Part shown: one piece after another, positions 27,289-36,214 of the stretch
Layout of the letters: each line of letters opens with the position of its first letter
Position numbering within the stretch: the first letter of the stretch is position 1
DNA from: Roseburia sp.
GTDB taxonomy: Bacteria; Bacillota; Clostridia; Lachnospirales; Lachnospiraceae
Length of the DNA: 64,000 bases
Assembly: GCA_003483745.1 (NCBI GenBank)
Contig: DMYD01000036.1
Location: forward strand, 1-64,000
Direction: 5' to 3'
The notes under the pieces: generated by a model
What the model saw: the letters and a program-made list of their open reading frames with translations, nothing else
Databases searched by the model: none
What the model was told of the DNA's origin: nothing
Program-made: the position numbers and the translations under genes

Positions 27289-28377
27289 TTACGCCGCCTC
27301 CTTTATCTCTTTTTTGATCTTCGCTGCATTTTTCAAAACAGATACTTTGTATTTTCCGACCAGTTCACCACCAAGTACAAAAATTAAAATTGCACCCTGA
27401 AGCATTGTAACAACCTGTGACGGAATTCCCATCGTCTGTACCGAATAACCACCAATGGTAAGCCCTCCGAAGAAGATCGATACAAGTAATACTACAAAAG
27501 GATTAAATTTACTTAAATATGCAATGACGATACCTGTAAATCCGGCATTGTTTGCAATTCCGGTCTGCAGTTTATAAACCTGTCCGCTGACCTGTGCAAA
27601 TCCTGCCATTCCTGAAATACCACCACTGACTAACATAACAAGAAGTATTTTCTTTACTACTTCAAGTCCTGCATAATGTGCCGCTGTAATATTCTTACTG
27701 ATTACTTTAATCTGATAACCTGCCACCGTATATTTAAAGAACAGATAAATTAAAATAGCACACACAATCGCAATGATGACTCCCGCATTGATATTGGTTC
27801 CAAAATAGCTTTTCATCTTTGCGTAATCTGGAATTGTTTTTGATACCGGAAGATTGATATCTTTATCGATCCATGGTCCAAAACAGAGATAATCTACAAA
27901 TAAAATTGCCACATAGTTGAGCATCAACGTAATGATCGTTTCATTGACATTCCAGAATGCCTTCGGGATAATTGCAATCACACCCCAAATTGCGCCTGCT
28001 ACGAACGCTGCTAAGACCATTGCCGGGATCGTAAGTTTTTCAGGAATGAAATTGCAATACAGTGCAATTCCTGTTGCCGCAAAAGCACCCATTGTGTACT
28101 GACCTTCCGCTCCGATATTGTTTAATCCCATCTTAAATGCAACCGAAACACCCAGACTGCAAAGCATAAGTGGAATTGCATATACTATACTGTTTGATAA
28201 TCCACGGACAGAACCAAATGCTGTCTTTAACATTTTCCAGTAAACCAAAAACGGATTCTCTCCATATCCAAGGATAAAGATTGCACAGAATGCCATCGCA
28301 AGAAGAATACAAACGACCACATTTTCAATCCTCTGAATTGGTGTTACATTGTCCCTCTTCTGTATCAGTAACTTCAT
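27289..28377 (-). CDS. Nucleoside/purine ABC transporter permease (NupP/YufP-like)
   Basis: A 362-residue integral membrane protein with about nine segments and the motif VAFKMGLNNIGAEGQYTMGAF, characteristic of the first BMP-type permease. It is preceded by the ATPase stop 2 bases away and followed directly by the second permease. The pair form the pore. Confidence 0.9.
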   Translation of the reverse strand: MKLLIQKRDNVTPIQRIENVVVCILLAMAFCAIFILGYGENPFLVYWKMLKTAFGSVRGLSNSIVYAIPLMLCSLGVSVAFKMGLNNIGAEGQYTMGAFAATGIALYCNFIPEKLTIPAMVLAAFVAGAIWGVIAIIPKAFWNVNETIITLMLNYVAILFVDYLCFGPWIDKDINLPVSKTIPDYAKMKSYFGTNINAGVIIAIVCAILIYLFFKYTVAGYQIKVISKNITAAHYAGLEVVKKILLVMLVSGGISGMAGFAQVSGQVYKLQTGIANNAGFTGIVIAYLSKFNPFVVLLVSIFFGGLTIGGYSVQTMGIPSQVVTMLQGAILIFVLGGELVGKYKVSVLKNAAKIKKEIKEAA

Positions 28378-28379
28378 AT

Positions 28380-29897
28380 TCAGTCCTCCTTTTCCCCAGT
28401 CATTAATCTGCCGATCTTATCATAAGTTGCATCTTTAATATCCAAAACTCCCTGTAACTTTCCAGAACAAAGTACACCGATCTTATCTGACAGACTCATT
28501 AACTCATCTAAATCTTCTGATATTAAAAGAACTGCTTTTCCGTTATTTCTTGCTTCAAGCAATATCTCATGTATCGCCTGTGTAGTCCCGATATCAAGTC
28601 CACGCACCGGATAGGCTGCAATCACAACATCTGGATCACTGTCCATCTCGCGCCCTATGATCAATTTTTGCTGATTACCACCAGACATCATGCTGACCGG
28701 ATACTTTAACCCGGCATTTTTAACTGCATATTCTTTTACAATCTCTGTGGTCTTTTCTGTAATCTTGCTCTTTAAAAGAATTCCATGTCTGCTGTATTTC
28801 TTACTGTCACTCGCTTTTAATAAGAAGTTTTCCTGCATATTCATGGATGCAACTAACCCCATATGAATACGGTCTTCCGGGATAAATGAGATTCCCTCTG
28901 CGATTCTCTGGTGAACCGACATCTGCGTGACGTCCGAACCTTTATAAGTTACCGTACCGGTCTCACTTTTTCTTAATCCGGCAAGTACCTCGGCCAAAAG
29001 ATTCTGTCCGTTTCCAGCAACACCTGCAATACCAAAAATCTCATTTTTATGAAGATCCATAGAAAATTCCGACAGTCCTATGATTCCTTTATCATTTTTA
29101 ACAGACAGATCTTTCACAGAGAGCAGCAACTCTCCGACCGGTGTTTTTTCTTCCTGTCTGATATCACTTTCCGTACGGTTACCCATCATCATGCTGGTAA
29201 GTTCTTCTTTCGATGTCTCCTCTTTTTTCATGGTAGCGATTGAAGTTCCATTCCGAAGTACGGTAATGCGATCTGCATGCATCATAACCTCATTCATCTT
29301 GTGTGTGATAAATACGATTGTTTTTCCGTCATCCGCCATTTTGCGAAGTGTCTGAAACATGTGAATGGATTCCTCCGGTGTCAGTACCGCACTAGGTTCA
29401 TCTAAGATCATGATCTCTGTGCCGCGGTATAAAAGTTTTACGATTTCAACTCTCTGCTGTTCACCAACGGAAAGCTGCCATATCTTTGCGTTCGGTGTAA
29501 CCTCAAGTCCAAACTTTTCCGAACATTCCTTGATCTTTCGATCCATCTCTGCAGTATCCACGAAAATACCTTTTGTCTTTGTGGAAAGGAGAATGTTTTC
29601 CGTTGCCGTCAGTGTCGGAATCAGCCTGAAATGCTGATGTACCATACCTATCCCAAGATCTACCGCCTGTTTCGGTGATTTAAAGGCAACCTTTTTGCCT
29701 TTGTAAAAAATGCCTCCATAGGTGGGCTTATATATACCGGTCAAGATATTCATCAATGTACTTTTTCCGGCTCCATTTTCTCCCAGAAGTGCATGTATCT
29801 CACCGCTATAAAGCTTTAAGTTGACATTATCGTTTGCCTTAATTCCGGCAAATGTCTTTGTTATATTTTTCATCTCCAAAACCGGTTCGCTCATGTC
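28380..29897 (-). CDS. Nucleoside/purine ABC transporter ATPase with two ATP-binding domains
   Basis: The start at 29897 (MSEPVLEMKNITKTFAGIK) follows AAGGAG; an upstream in-frame extension would overlap the FAD-subunit gene. The 505-residue protein has two nucleotide-binding domains, as in NupO/YufO importers. The first has Walker A GENGAGKST and Walker B IMILDEPSAVL. The second has a degenerate Walker A (GIAGVAGNGQN) and signature MSGGNQQK, the usual arrangement. Confidence 0.92.
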   Translation of the reverse strand, partial: DMSEPVLEMKNITKTFAGIKANDNVNLKLYSGEIHALLGENGAGKSTLMNILTGIYKPTYGGIFYKGKKVAFKSPKQAVDLGIGMVHQHFRLIPTLTATENILLSTKTKGIFVDTAEMDRKIKECSEKFGLEVTPNAKIWQLSVGEQQRVEIVKLLYRGTEIMILDEPSAVLTPEESIHMFQTLRKMADDGKTIVFITHKMNEVMMHADRITVLRNGTSIATMKKEETSKEELTSMMMGNRTESDIRQEEKTPVGELLLSVKDLSVKNDKGIIGLSEFSMDLHKNEIFGIAGVAGNGQNLLAEVLAGLRKSETGTVTYKGSDVTQMSVHQRIAEGISFIPEDRIHMGLVASMNMQENFLLKASDSKKYSRHGILLKSKITEKTTEIVKEYAVKNAGLKYPVSMMSGGNQQKLIIGREMDSDPDVVIAAYPVRGLDIGTTQAIHEILLEARNNGKAVLLISEDLDELMSLSDKIGVLCSGKLQGVLDIKDATYDKIGRLMTGEKED

Positions 29898-29907
29898 TGT
29901 CACTCCT

Positions 29908-30756
29908 TTACATTTTTTCTTCTGTATGATCGAAAAAGTCTCTAAGTAAATTTCCTGAAACCTTTTTCCGGTATGCTGCCGTCGACCGCTGATCATCAAT
30001 CGGTCTCACATGTTCCATATATGCGTCAAACAACATTTCTTTTTGCTGCGAAAATGTCTCCTTATCCATTCCTTTCATCTTTGCCTCAAGTGTCTCATCC
30101 TTTACCACTGTGATGCCGACTGCCCCAAAGGCTGCGCTGATGGATTCAATCTTTCCGTCCTTGATTTTTGACACTCCAAAAAATGATAATTTCGAAATTG
30201 CCTCTGCCCTTCTTGCACCGACCTTTTTATGATAAAAATATGTCTTACCAGTAAAATATGTCTTTGGAACAATGATCTTTGTCAGTAACTCTTCTGGTCT
30301 GCGATCCAGTTTTCGAATTCCAAGGATAAATTCTTTTATTGGAAGAATCCTCTCTTCTATGTGTTCCCCATCTTTCATGGACTCTAACTTTATCTTTGCC
30401 TTCAGTGCATACCACATCGGGAGCGTATCGCCTGCTGGAGATGCATTACAGATATTTCCTCCTAAAGTTCCACGATTCCGGATTGCCGGGGATGCCACCT
30501 GGGAACATACGGTTTTCATGATATCCGGCATATCCGATTCGATCAGTTCGGTAAATGTAACTCCTGCACCGATCTGCCATTCATCTTTTGTTTCCTCAAT
30601 CCCTTTTAGTTCTTCAATCTGGTTAATAAAAATCACATTTTCCTTAAATCGCTTTACAACCATAAGATCCGTTCCACCGGAAAAAATCTGTATATCTTCC
30701 TTTTGGGCAAGGAGCTTTAATGCCTCTTCTTTTGTTTTGGGATTGTAACCTACCAT
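29908..30756 (-). CDS. Molybdenum hydroxylase FAD-binding subunit (XdhB/CoxM type)
   Basis: The 282-residue protein has the two FAD-binding stretches of this family, IFSGGTDLMV near residue 24 and AIRNRGTLGGNICNASPAGD near residue 90, followed by the C-terminal CO_deh_flav domain. It completes a three-subunit hydroxylase with the two genes before it. Its start overlaps the iron-sulfur gene by 7 bases, which implies coupled translation. It might also serve the FAD-less fused enzyme encoded at 19099-21651. Confidence 0.9.
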   Translation of the reverse strand: MVGYNPKTKEEALKLLAQKEDIQIFSGGTDLMVVKRFKENVIFINQIEELKGIEETKDEWQIGAGVTFTELIESDMPDIMKTVCSQVASPAIRNRGTLGGNICNASPAGDTLPMWYALKAKIKLESMKDGEHIEERILPIKEFILGIRKLDRRPEELLTKIIVPKTYFTGKTYFYHKKVGARRAEAISKLSFFGVSKIKDGKIESISAAFGAVGITVVKDETLEAKMKGMDKETFSQQKEMLFDAYMEHVRPIDDQRSTAAYRKKVSGNLLRDFFDHTEEKM

Positions 30757-31217
30757 AAGCCTGCCCCTCTTTCTGCCGCTGACAAAACTGCGTCTATGAT
30801 CATGTTATAGCCGGTGCATCTGCAAATATTTCCTGAGATTGCAAGTCTTACATCTGCTTCTGTTGGATGTGGATTTTTCTCTAAGAGCGCCTCCGCAGCC
30901 ATGATCATTCCCGGTGTACAAAATCCACACTGTACTGCTCCCGCATCTGCAAATGCCTTATCAAGCACCTCAAAACGTTTGGTGTTTCGAAGCCCTTCGA
31001 TAGTCGTGACACACGATCCATCAACACTTCCAATTGCCACTAAACATGAATTTGAAAGTCTTCCGTCTATGATCACTGAGCATGCTCCACATTCTCCCTC
31101 ACCACAGCCTTCCTTTACTCCGGTAAAATTCAATTTTTTCCTTAATATATCTACCAGCCGCTCTGTCGGATCACAGTCAAACAGATATTCCGCATTATTA
31201 ATGTTTACACATATCAT
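30750..31217 (-). CDS. Molybdenum hydroxylase 2Fe-2S subunit (XdhC/CoxS type)
   Basis: The 155-residue protein binds two [2Fe-2S] clusters. The plant-type cluster is in CGEGECGACSV plus a later Cys (SNSCLV). The second is in CGFCTPGMIMAAEALL and ICRCTGYN. It carries electrons from the molybdenum site to FAD. It is 21 bases after the large subunit gene. Confidence 0.93.
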   Translation of the reverse strand: MICVNINNAEYLFDCDPTERLVDILRKKLNFTGVKEGCGEGECGACSVIIDGRLSNSCLVAIGSVDGSCVTTIEGLRNTKRFEVLDKAFADAGAVQCGFCTPGMIMAAEALLEKNPHPTEADVRLAISGNICRCTGYNMIIDAVLSAAERGAGLW

Positions 31218-31238
31218 GATTTTTCACGCCCTTTCCTG

Positions 31239-33332
31239 TTATCTTATAATTTCTTCCGGCGTAATCGGAATCTTCGTAAAATGCAATCCACTTGCCTGTT
31301 CCACTGCCTCAACATAAGCTGGAGCACTGCCGTGTACGGTAAGTTCTCCGGCACCCTTTGCACCAAATGGTCCGTTATCATAGAGATTATCCATCGTACA
31401 GGTAACAAATTCTGCCGTATCCATCGACGTAGGCACCATATAATCAGTAAAACTTCCCTGACGGATTCTTCCATTTACCGCATCCATTCTTTCCATGGAA
31501 GCATAGCCGACACCCTGCAGCATACCGCCTTCAATCTGCCCCTGCATGATCACATCATCAATGGTGTAACCTACATCGTAAACTCCACAACCACCCGTCA
31601 CATGTGCTTCTCCGGTCAACGTATCAAGTTCAATTTCTATGATGTTGACTCCCCAGGAATAAGTTGGATAAGGGTCGCCTGTAAATGTATTTAAATCCCA
31701 TGGGATCATATCTGCCGGATGTACATAATGTTTGACAATAACCTGCTCTTTTCCGTCTAACCACTTTTCCTTTAATTCTGCTGCCGCCTTCTGCAAAAGA
31801 TTTCCAACGATCATGATGGATCGTGAAGCGACGGTCGGTCCTGAATTTGGTACACGATCCGTATCCGGATTTACGATGATAACATCCTCAAGGGGAATTC
31901 CAAGGGTTCTTGCAACGATCTTAGTATAAGTTGTTTTTACCCCCTGTCCCATATCCGTACTGCTTGCTAAAATTTCTACTTTGTTGTCTTTATATTTTTT
32001 AATAGAAGCAACCGACTTCAAAAAATCTTTTTCTGCCGACCCTGTAAATCCACATCCGTGAATGGATAATCCCATTCCAATGCCTTTTCTGTAACGTCCT
32101 GTCTGATTTTTGTATGTCTCTTTTTTCTTCCGGTAATCAGTCATCTCACATGCTTTTTCTATCATTTGCGGCATGATAACCGGATATTTATATAAACCAC
32201 TTGTCGCCGTTGCCGCTCCCTGTACAACTAAATGTCTGCTCTTGTAAAGGAGCTTGTCCTCTCCTGTAAATTCAGCGATATGATTCATAAATGTTTCAAT
32301 CGCATAGTGACTCTGTGGTGCACCAAATCCCCGGAACGCTCCAGTCGGAACTTTATTTGTTTTCATAACCCTTCCGTGAACGCTTAAACTTGGAATATCA
32401 TAAACCCCGGTAATTGTGATCAGGCATCTCTGCATTACCGTTGCCGATACTGTCTGGTAAGCGCCTCCGTCAAAAGTGACATCTGCAGTCAGTCCAATAA
32501 TATTGTTATTCTTATCAAGGGCTGCTTTGTAATGGATATCTGCCGGATGTCTCTTCGGAGAATCATATACATCCTCTTTTCGTCCAAGTACAAATCTGAC
32601 TGGACATCCTGTCTTTTTTGCTGCCAATGCTGCCTGACAGGCAACTAATGACGGGTAATCTTCTTTTCCACCGAATCCGCCTCCCGTAACTGCCTGAATA
32701 ACCTGTACATTTTCGGGTTTCTGATGAAAAACTGCTGCAAGTTCGTTTTTAATGTAGTAAGGATTCTGCATGGAGCCATAGATTAAAATATGATCATCTT
32801 TCCAGGTGACTAACATACCGTTCGTTTCCAGATACATCTGTTCCTGATAGCCTGTATGTAATGTTTCCTCATACACCTTATCCGCTTTTTCGAAGCTTTT
32901 CTCAACTTCATTTTTGCAGTAAAAATATTCTACCTGTACCTCCGTCGACTCTTCCACAGAACAAATTGCCGGTAATTCTTCATATTCCACAACTGTCTGC
33001 TCTGCATAACGTTTTGTCTGTTTTTCCTTTGGACCGCAGATCATTGCGATTCCTTCACCAATATAGTTCACAAACTCATCTGTATAAATCTGCTGTCCAT
33101 CCTTCTCATCGCGCAGGAAGTTCGGTTCTGTCATATCGTGTGCATCCACGGTATAATAGCCTTCTTCCATCTCGGGATAATGTATGCTTTTTATTCTTGC
33201 ATGCGGTACGGTCGATCTTACCATAATTCCATAAAGCATATGCTCCATCCGGTAATCACCGACATACTTTGCCTCTCCGCTTACCTTTGCGTAATGATCC
33301 ACTTTTCTGACAGGTGATCCTAAACGCTCCAT
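31239..33332 (-). CDS. Molybdenum hydroxylase large subunit (xanthine-dehydrogenase family)
   Basis: At 697 residues this is shorter than most XdhA-type subunits of 750 or more. The cofactor motifs TGGGFGGKED and AFRGFGAPQ are present, as is the putative catalytic Glu in FGAKGAGELT near the C terminus. Residues 1-110 are the small alpha/beta domain. It heads the three-subunit hydroxylase. The substrate is a heteroaromatic ring, probably a purine or a related base given the neighbouring deaminases, but residues that tell xanthine from other substrates could not be assigned by eye. Confidence 0.88.
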   Translation of the reverse strand: MERLGSPVRKVDHYAKVSGEAKYVGDYRMEHMLYGIMVRSTVPHARIKSIHYPEMEEGYYTVDAHDMTEPNFLRDEKDGQQIYTDEFVNYIGEGIAMICGPKEKQTKRYAEQTVVEYEELPAICSVEESTEVQVEYFYCKNEVEKSFEKADKVYEETLHTGYQEQMYLETNGMLVTWKDDHILIYGSMQNPYYIKNELAAVFHQKPENVQVIQAVTGGGFGGKEDYPSLVACQAALAAKKTGCPVRFVLGRKEDVYDSPKRHPADIHYKAALDKNNNIIGLTADVTFDGGAYQTVSATVMQRCLITITGVYDIPSLSVHGRVMKTNKVPTGAFRGFGAPQSHYAIETFMNHIAEFTGEDKLLYKSRHLVVQGAATATSGLYKYPVIMPQMIEKACEMTDYRKKKETYKNQTGRYRKGIGMGLSIHGCGFTGSAEKDFLKSVASIKKYKDNKVEILASSTDMGQGVKTTYTKIVARTLGIPLEDVIIVNPDTDRVPNSGPTVASRSIMIVGNLLQKAAAELKEKWLDGKEQVIVKHYVHPADMIPWDLNTFTGDPYPTYSWGVNIIEIELDTLTGEAHVTGGCGVYDVGYTIDDVIMQGQIEGGMLQGVGYASMERMDAVNGRIRQGSFTDYMVPTSMDTAEFVTCTMDNLYDNGPFGAKGAGELTVHGSAPAYVEAVEQASGLHFTKIPITPEEIIR

Positions 33333-33347
33333 ACTGATTCCTCCCTG

Positions 33348-34052
33348 CTACATTCCGATTTCTGTAACCAGAATTTCATCTTCTCCTGATACAAATGCCT
33401 GTATCACGCCATCTGTATCAACTAAAAAGCTTTCCTTTGGATTTGCCAAAAGAAGTTTTACTCCGCTTTTCTTTGCAAAATTAAGAACCTCTTTCTTTCT
33501 GTTTTCATCTCCGCCATAACCCGACACAAGAATGAGTTTTACCTTTTGCTGTTTCATCCGCTCTGCGGTCTTAAGGCACTTCATATCAGATTCCATCAAA
33601 ATTCCTGTCAAAACAGATGTGACATCAAAATACTTTATTTCTTTTCCAATGCTTCCTTTCCAATATAGAAGTTCTCTCTGCTCAATGTGTATTTTCTGAT
33701 AAGTTGTCTTTATCTCCCCTGTCGGTCCAAATACCACCTGGGTATCAAACAATCTTCCGGGAACCTGACTTTTCTGTGACATCCCAACAATCAGGTAAAG
33801 TCCACAACTTTTTGCAATTTCTGAAAGCAGCTTTGTCATACGTCCCGGTATCGTATCTGAAACCTCAAACAACTTTAATCCAAGTTGATCTGCATCCTGC
33901 CCGCAGAGTGCGAATTCCGGGAAACAGATTATTTTTACATTTTCTTTGGAAGCCTTTGCACAGATTTCTTTTATTTTTTCCAGATTTTTTTCGGTATCAC
34001 CCAGTACGCTTTTAAAATTAACCGCTGCGCACTTTAATTTTTTTTCATTCAT
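33348..34052 (-). CDS. Nitrilase-superfamily protein lacking the catalytic cysteine
   Basis: The start at 34052 (MNEKKLKCAAVNFKSVLG) has a GAGG site; 234 residues. It lines up without gaps, from its start to about residue 158, with the intact nitrilase encoded two genes upstream. Glu46 (CFPEFALCG) and Lys120 (TYQKIHI) of the catalytic triad are kept, but the catalytic Cys154 of the paralog is Glu154 here, in LMESDMK. The C terminus is about 44 residues shorter. I therefore expect it to be catalytically dead and perhaps a structural or regulatory partner of its neighbour. Nitrilases work as oligomers, so mixed assemblies are possible. Confidence 0.85.
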   Translation of the reverse strand: MNEKKLKCAAVNFKSVLGDTEKNLEKIKEICAKASKENVKIICFPEFALCGQDADQLGLKLFEVSDTIPGRMTKLLSEIAKSCGLYLIVGMSQKSQVPGRLFDTQVVFGPTGEIKTTYQKIHIEQRELLYWKGSIGKEIKYFDVTSVLTGILMESDMKCLKTAERMKQQKVKLILVSGYGGDENRKKEVLNFAKKSGVKLLLANPKESFLVDTDGVIQAFVSGEDEILVTEIGM

Positions 34053-34084
34053 AGAACACCTCATTTTTTCTTCCGGATCATGCA

Positions 34085-35167
34085 CTAAACTCCGTAGATT
34101 GCTTTTCGCGGACAACGCGAACGGCATAACCCGCAGCCCATGCATTTTTTCGGATCTGCCACTGGCTTTTTATCCGGCATACGGATTGCAAAAAACGGAC
34201 ACACCTTTTCACAGATTCCACAGGAAACACATTTCTCTGTATTAAACTGTGCCATCTTTCTTTCATAATCAAGTTCTCCAACCTTAAGTTCCGTGTTTAC
34301 AACTTCTTCAATAGAAGAAAAATCATATTTTTCCAAAGCCGCTGGAAGATCTTTTATAATCTTTCCATACAGATCACGTCCCTTTAAAAGTGCTGCTGAC
34401 AGCATCTCAACTGCATTAGCTCCGGCAAGTAAAAATTCAAGGACATCCTCCGCTGTCTCAACACCGCCGACACCAATAATCTCACATTCCGGTACTGCAC
34501 GTTTTACATTGTTGACAAAAGCAAGTGCCACCGGCTTGATCGCCGGTCCGGAAAGCCATACCTGACCATCTTTGTTGCCGATTGGAACGCTTCTTGTTGC
34601 AAGATCCACTTTCATGGAAGGCCCGAGCGAATTGATCGCCACAATTCCATTTCCTCCCTGTTCTAAGACCATCTCTGCAAAAGCCACCGGATTCGGAAAA
34701 TGTGGGCTGACTTTCATGTATACCGGTTTATCTGTCAGGGAGCGGATCATTTTGATCGTCTCTCTCATCGGTGTCAGGTCTTTTCCCACATAGTGCGTTG
34801 ATATCTCATATCCGTCTGCATATTCATTCACTAACGGGAGCATATAACGCATATCTTCATCCGAATATCCGAGGCTGACTAACAATGGCTGCTTAACCTC
34901 TTTTTTTACCTGTGGGAGAAATTCTGATTTCCAGACATCGACACTATATTCCGACCACGGTTCACAGTTCATAATGTAATTTCCCTCGCCCCGCATAAAC
35001 GGTCTTGGTATCGTAGGTACATTCGCGGAAATCGTCTTTGTGACAACGGCGCCGAGATTATATTTTGATAATGCTATGATTTTTTCTGCTGTTCCGACAA
35101 ATGGTCCAGATGCCGGAAGCAGCGGTGTATCCAGTGTCATATTTGCTAACTTTGTTTTTAAATCCAT
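34085..35167 (-). CDS. PreA-like flavin oxidoreductase with two 4Fe-4S clusters
   Basis: The start at 35167 (MDLKTKLANMTLDTPL) follows AGGTGGGAG; 360 residues. Residues 1-290 are an FMN-binding TIM barrel of the dihydroorotate/dihydropyrimidine dehydrogenase family (LLPASGPFVGTAEK, MKVSPHFPNP, IIGVGGVETAEDVLEFLLAG). The C terminus has two clusters, CVSCGICEKVCP and CMGCGLCRSRCP. The catalytic loop that in dihydropyrimidine dehydrogenase begins N-L-S-C-P reads EISTHYVGKD, with no Cys, so the proton-donor chemistry or substrate differs. It lies between the two nitrilase-family genes. A ring-reducing role upstream of hydrolysis is an inference. Confidence 0.85.
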   Translation of the reverse strand: MDLKTKLANMTLDTPLLPASGPFVGTAEKIIALSKYNLGAVVTKTISANVPTIPRPFMRGEGNYIMNCEPWSEYSVDVWKSEFLPQVKKEVKQPLLVSLGYSDEDMRYMLPLVNEYADGYEISTHYVGKDLTPMRETIKMIRSLTDKPVYMKVSPHFPNPVAFAEMVLEQGGNGIVAINSLGPSMKVDLATRSVPIGNKDGQVWLSGPAIKPVALAFVNNVKRAVPECEIIGVGGVETAEDVLEFLLAGANAVEMLSAALLKGRDLYGKIIKDLPAALEKYDFSSIEEVVNTELKVGELDYERKMAQFNTEKCVSCGICEKVCPFFAIRMPDKKPVADPKKCMGCGLCRSRCPRKAIYGV

Positions 35168-35191
35168 ATCTCCCACCTGCTTTTTATCTTT

Positions 35192-36028
35192 TTAGTAGTT
35201 TGAACACTCTGTAATCAATGAATACGCTTCCGGTCTTCTGTCTTTCATGTAGGATAACTGCATTGCGTTATCTTTAATACATGCATCAATATCAACCTCT
35301 GCATAAATGATTTCCTCTTCGCGGCCGGCTGCTGCAAGTACATTTCCACGCGGTCCGATGATACGGCTTTCACCATTTAATGTGGAATCTCCTTCCACAC
35401 CACAGCGGTTAGAGCAAACCATAAATACGTGGTTTTCAACGGCACGGCATCTTGTATTTAACTCCCAGATATCAGCTTCCTGAATTCTCCATGCAGCGGA
35501 ATCGAAAATGATATTGACACCCTTTAATGCAAGTACTCTTGCCGTCTCCGGGAAGCAGGTATCATAGCAGATCATTGTTCCGGCCTTGCACATTGGCATC
35601 TCAAATGTGGTAAATTCACAGGAAGTACTTTCTTTCCAGTAAAGTTTTTCAAGTCCCCATACATGAATCTTGCGGTACAGTCCAACAATTTCTCCCTCCG
35701 GTGAAATAGTTACCTGTGAGTTGTATAATTTACCAGGAACGTTACTCTTTTCTGAAATACCAGTGATAATGTAAAGACCTGTTGCTTTTGCAACCTCACA
35801 TAAGAAATCGGTGCTTGGTCCGGGTACCGGCTCTGAAATTTCAAAAAACTTTTCTGCAATGAGCACCGGGCTGTATCCGGTTGTTGCAAGTTCCGGGAAA
35901 CAGATTGCAGAAGCTCCGTTTGCTGCTGCCTCCTTACACATTGACTCCATTTTCTTTAAGTTCTCACTTACCACACCTAAGGTACAATCCATGTTTGCTG
36001 CTGCTACTTTAAATTTTTTCTTTTCCAT
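35192..36028 (-). CDS. Carbon-nitrogen hydrolase of the nitrilase superfamily
   Basis: The start at 36028 (MEKKKFKVAAANMDCTLG) has GAGGG upstream; 278 residues. The full triad is present: Glu46 (CFPELATTG), Lys120 (LYRKIHVWG) and Cys154 (MICYDTCFPETAR). The family includes N-carbamoyl amino acid hydrolases and amidases. With the PreA-like gene it recalls the reductive pyrimidine route, where a nitrilase-fold ureidopropionase acts last, but a dihydropyrimidinase is missing. First gene of the 18 kb operon. Confidence 0.9.
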   Translation of the reverse strand: MEKKKFKVAAANMDCTLGVVSENLKKMESMCKEAAANGASAICFPELATTGYSPVLIAEKFFEISEPVPGPSTDFLCEVAKATGLYIITGISEKSNVPGKLYNSQVTISPEGEIVGLYRKIHVWGLEKLYWKESTSCEFTTFEMPMCKAGTMICYDTCFPETARVLALKGVNIIFDSAAWRIQEADIWELNTRCRAVENHVFMVCSNRCGVEGDSTLNGESRIIGPRGNVLAAAGREEEIIYAEVDIDACIKDNAMQLSYMKDRRPEAYSLITECSNY

Positions 36029-36086
36029 CGTTTTTCCCTCTTTCTTTTTGATCTGTGATTGAATATACAAATTCTTTTTTGAGAAT

Positions 36087-36123
36087 AAAAAAACAGAGAG
36101 TTCACACTTTGTGACCTCTCTGT
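36087..36123 (-). terminator. Terminator-like hairpin in the leader of the purine operon
   Basis: On the minus strand ACAGAGAGG..TCACA pairs with TGTGA..CTCTCTGT, followed by seven T. It lies about 25 bases after the expected start of transcription from 36150-36178 and 58 bases before the nitrilase start. Confidence 0.85.
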
Positions 36124-36149
36124 CTGTTTTTTCTCTTTATGTTGCTGTC

Positions 36150-36178
36150 ATTATAGCTTTGTATTTTTTGTTTTGCAA
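36150..36178 (-). promoter_or_regulatory. Promoter of the 18 kb purine/hydroxylase operon
   Basis: TTGCAA (36173-36178) and TATAAT (36150-36155) with a 17-base spacer, minus strand, located 36 bases after the ornithine cyclodeaminase-like gene start-side stop codon at 36215. Confidence 0.8.
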
Positions 36179-36214
36179 ATTCTTTTTCAAAAGAACTTGA
36201 TATGTGATAAAGAA

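Noticed and set aside
19099..33332. The two molybdenum hydroxylases as duplicates of one enzyme
   Set aside because: One is a fused two-domain protein without FAD and the other a three-subunit enzyme; their motifs differ, so they belong to separate families.
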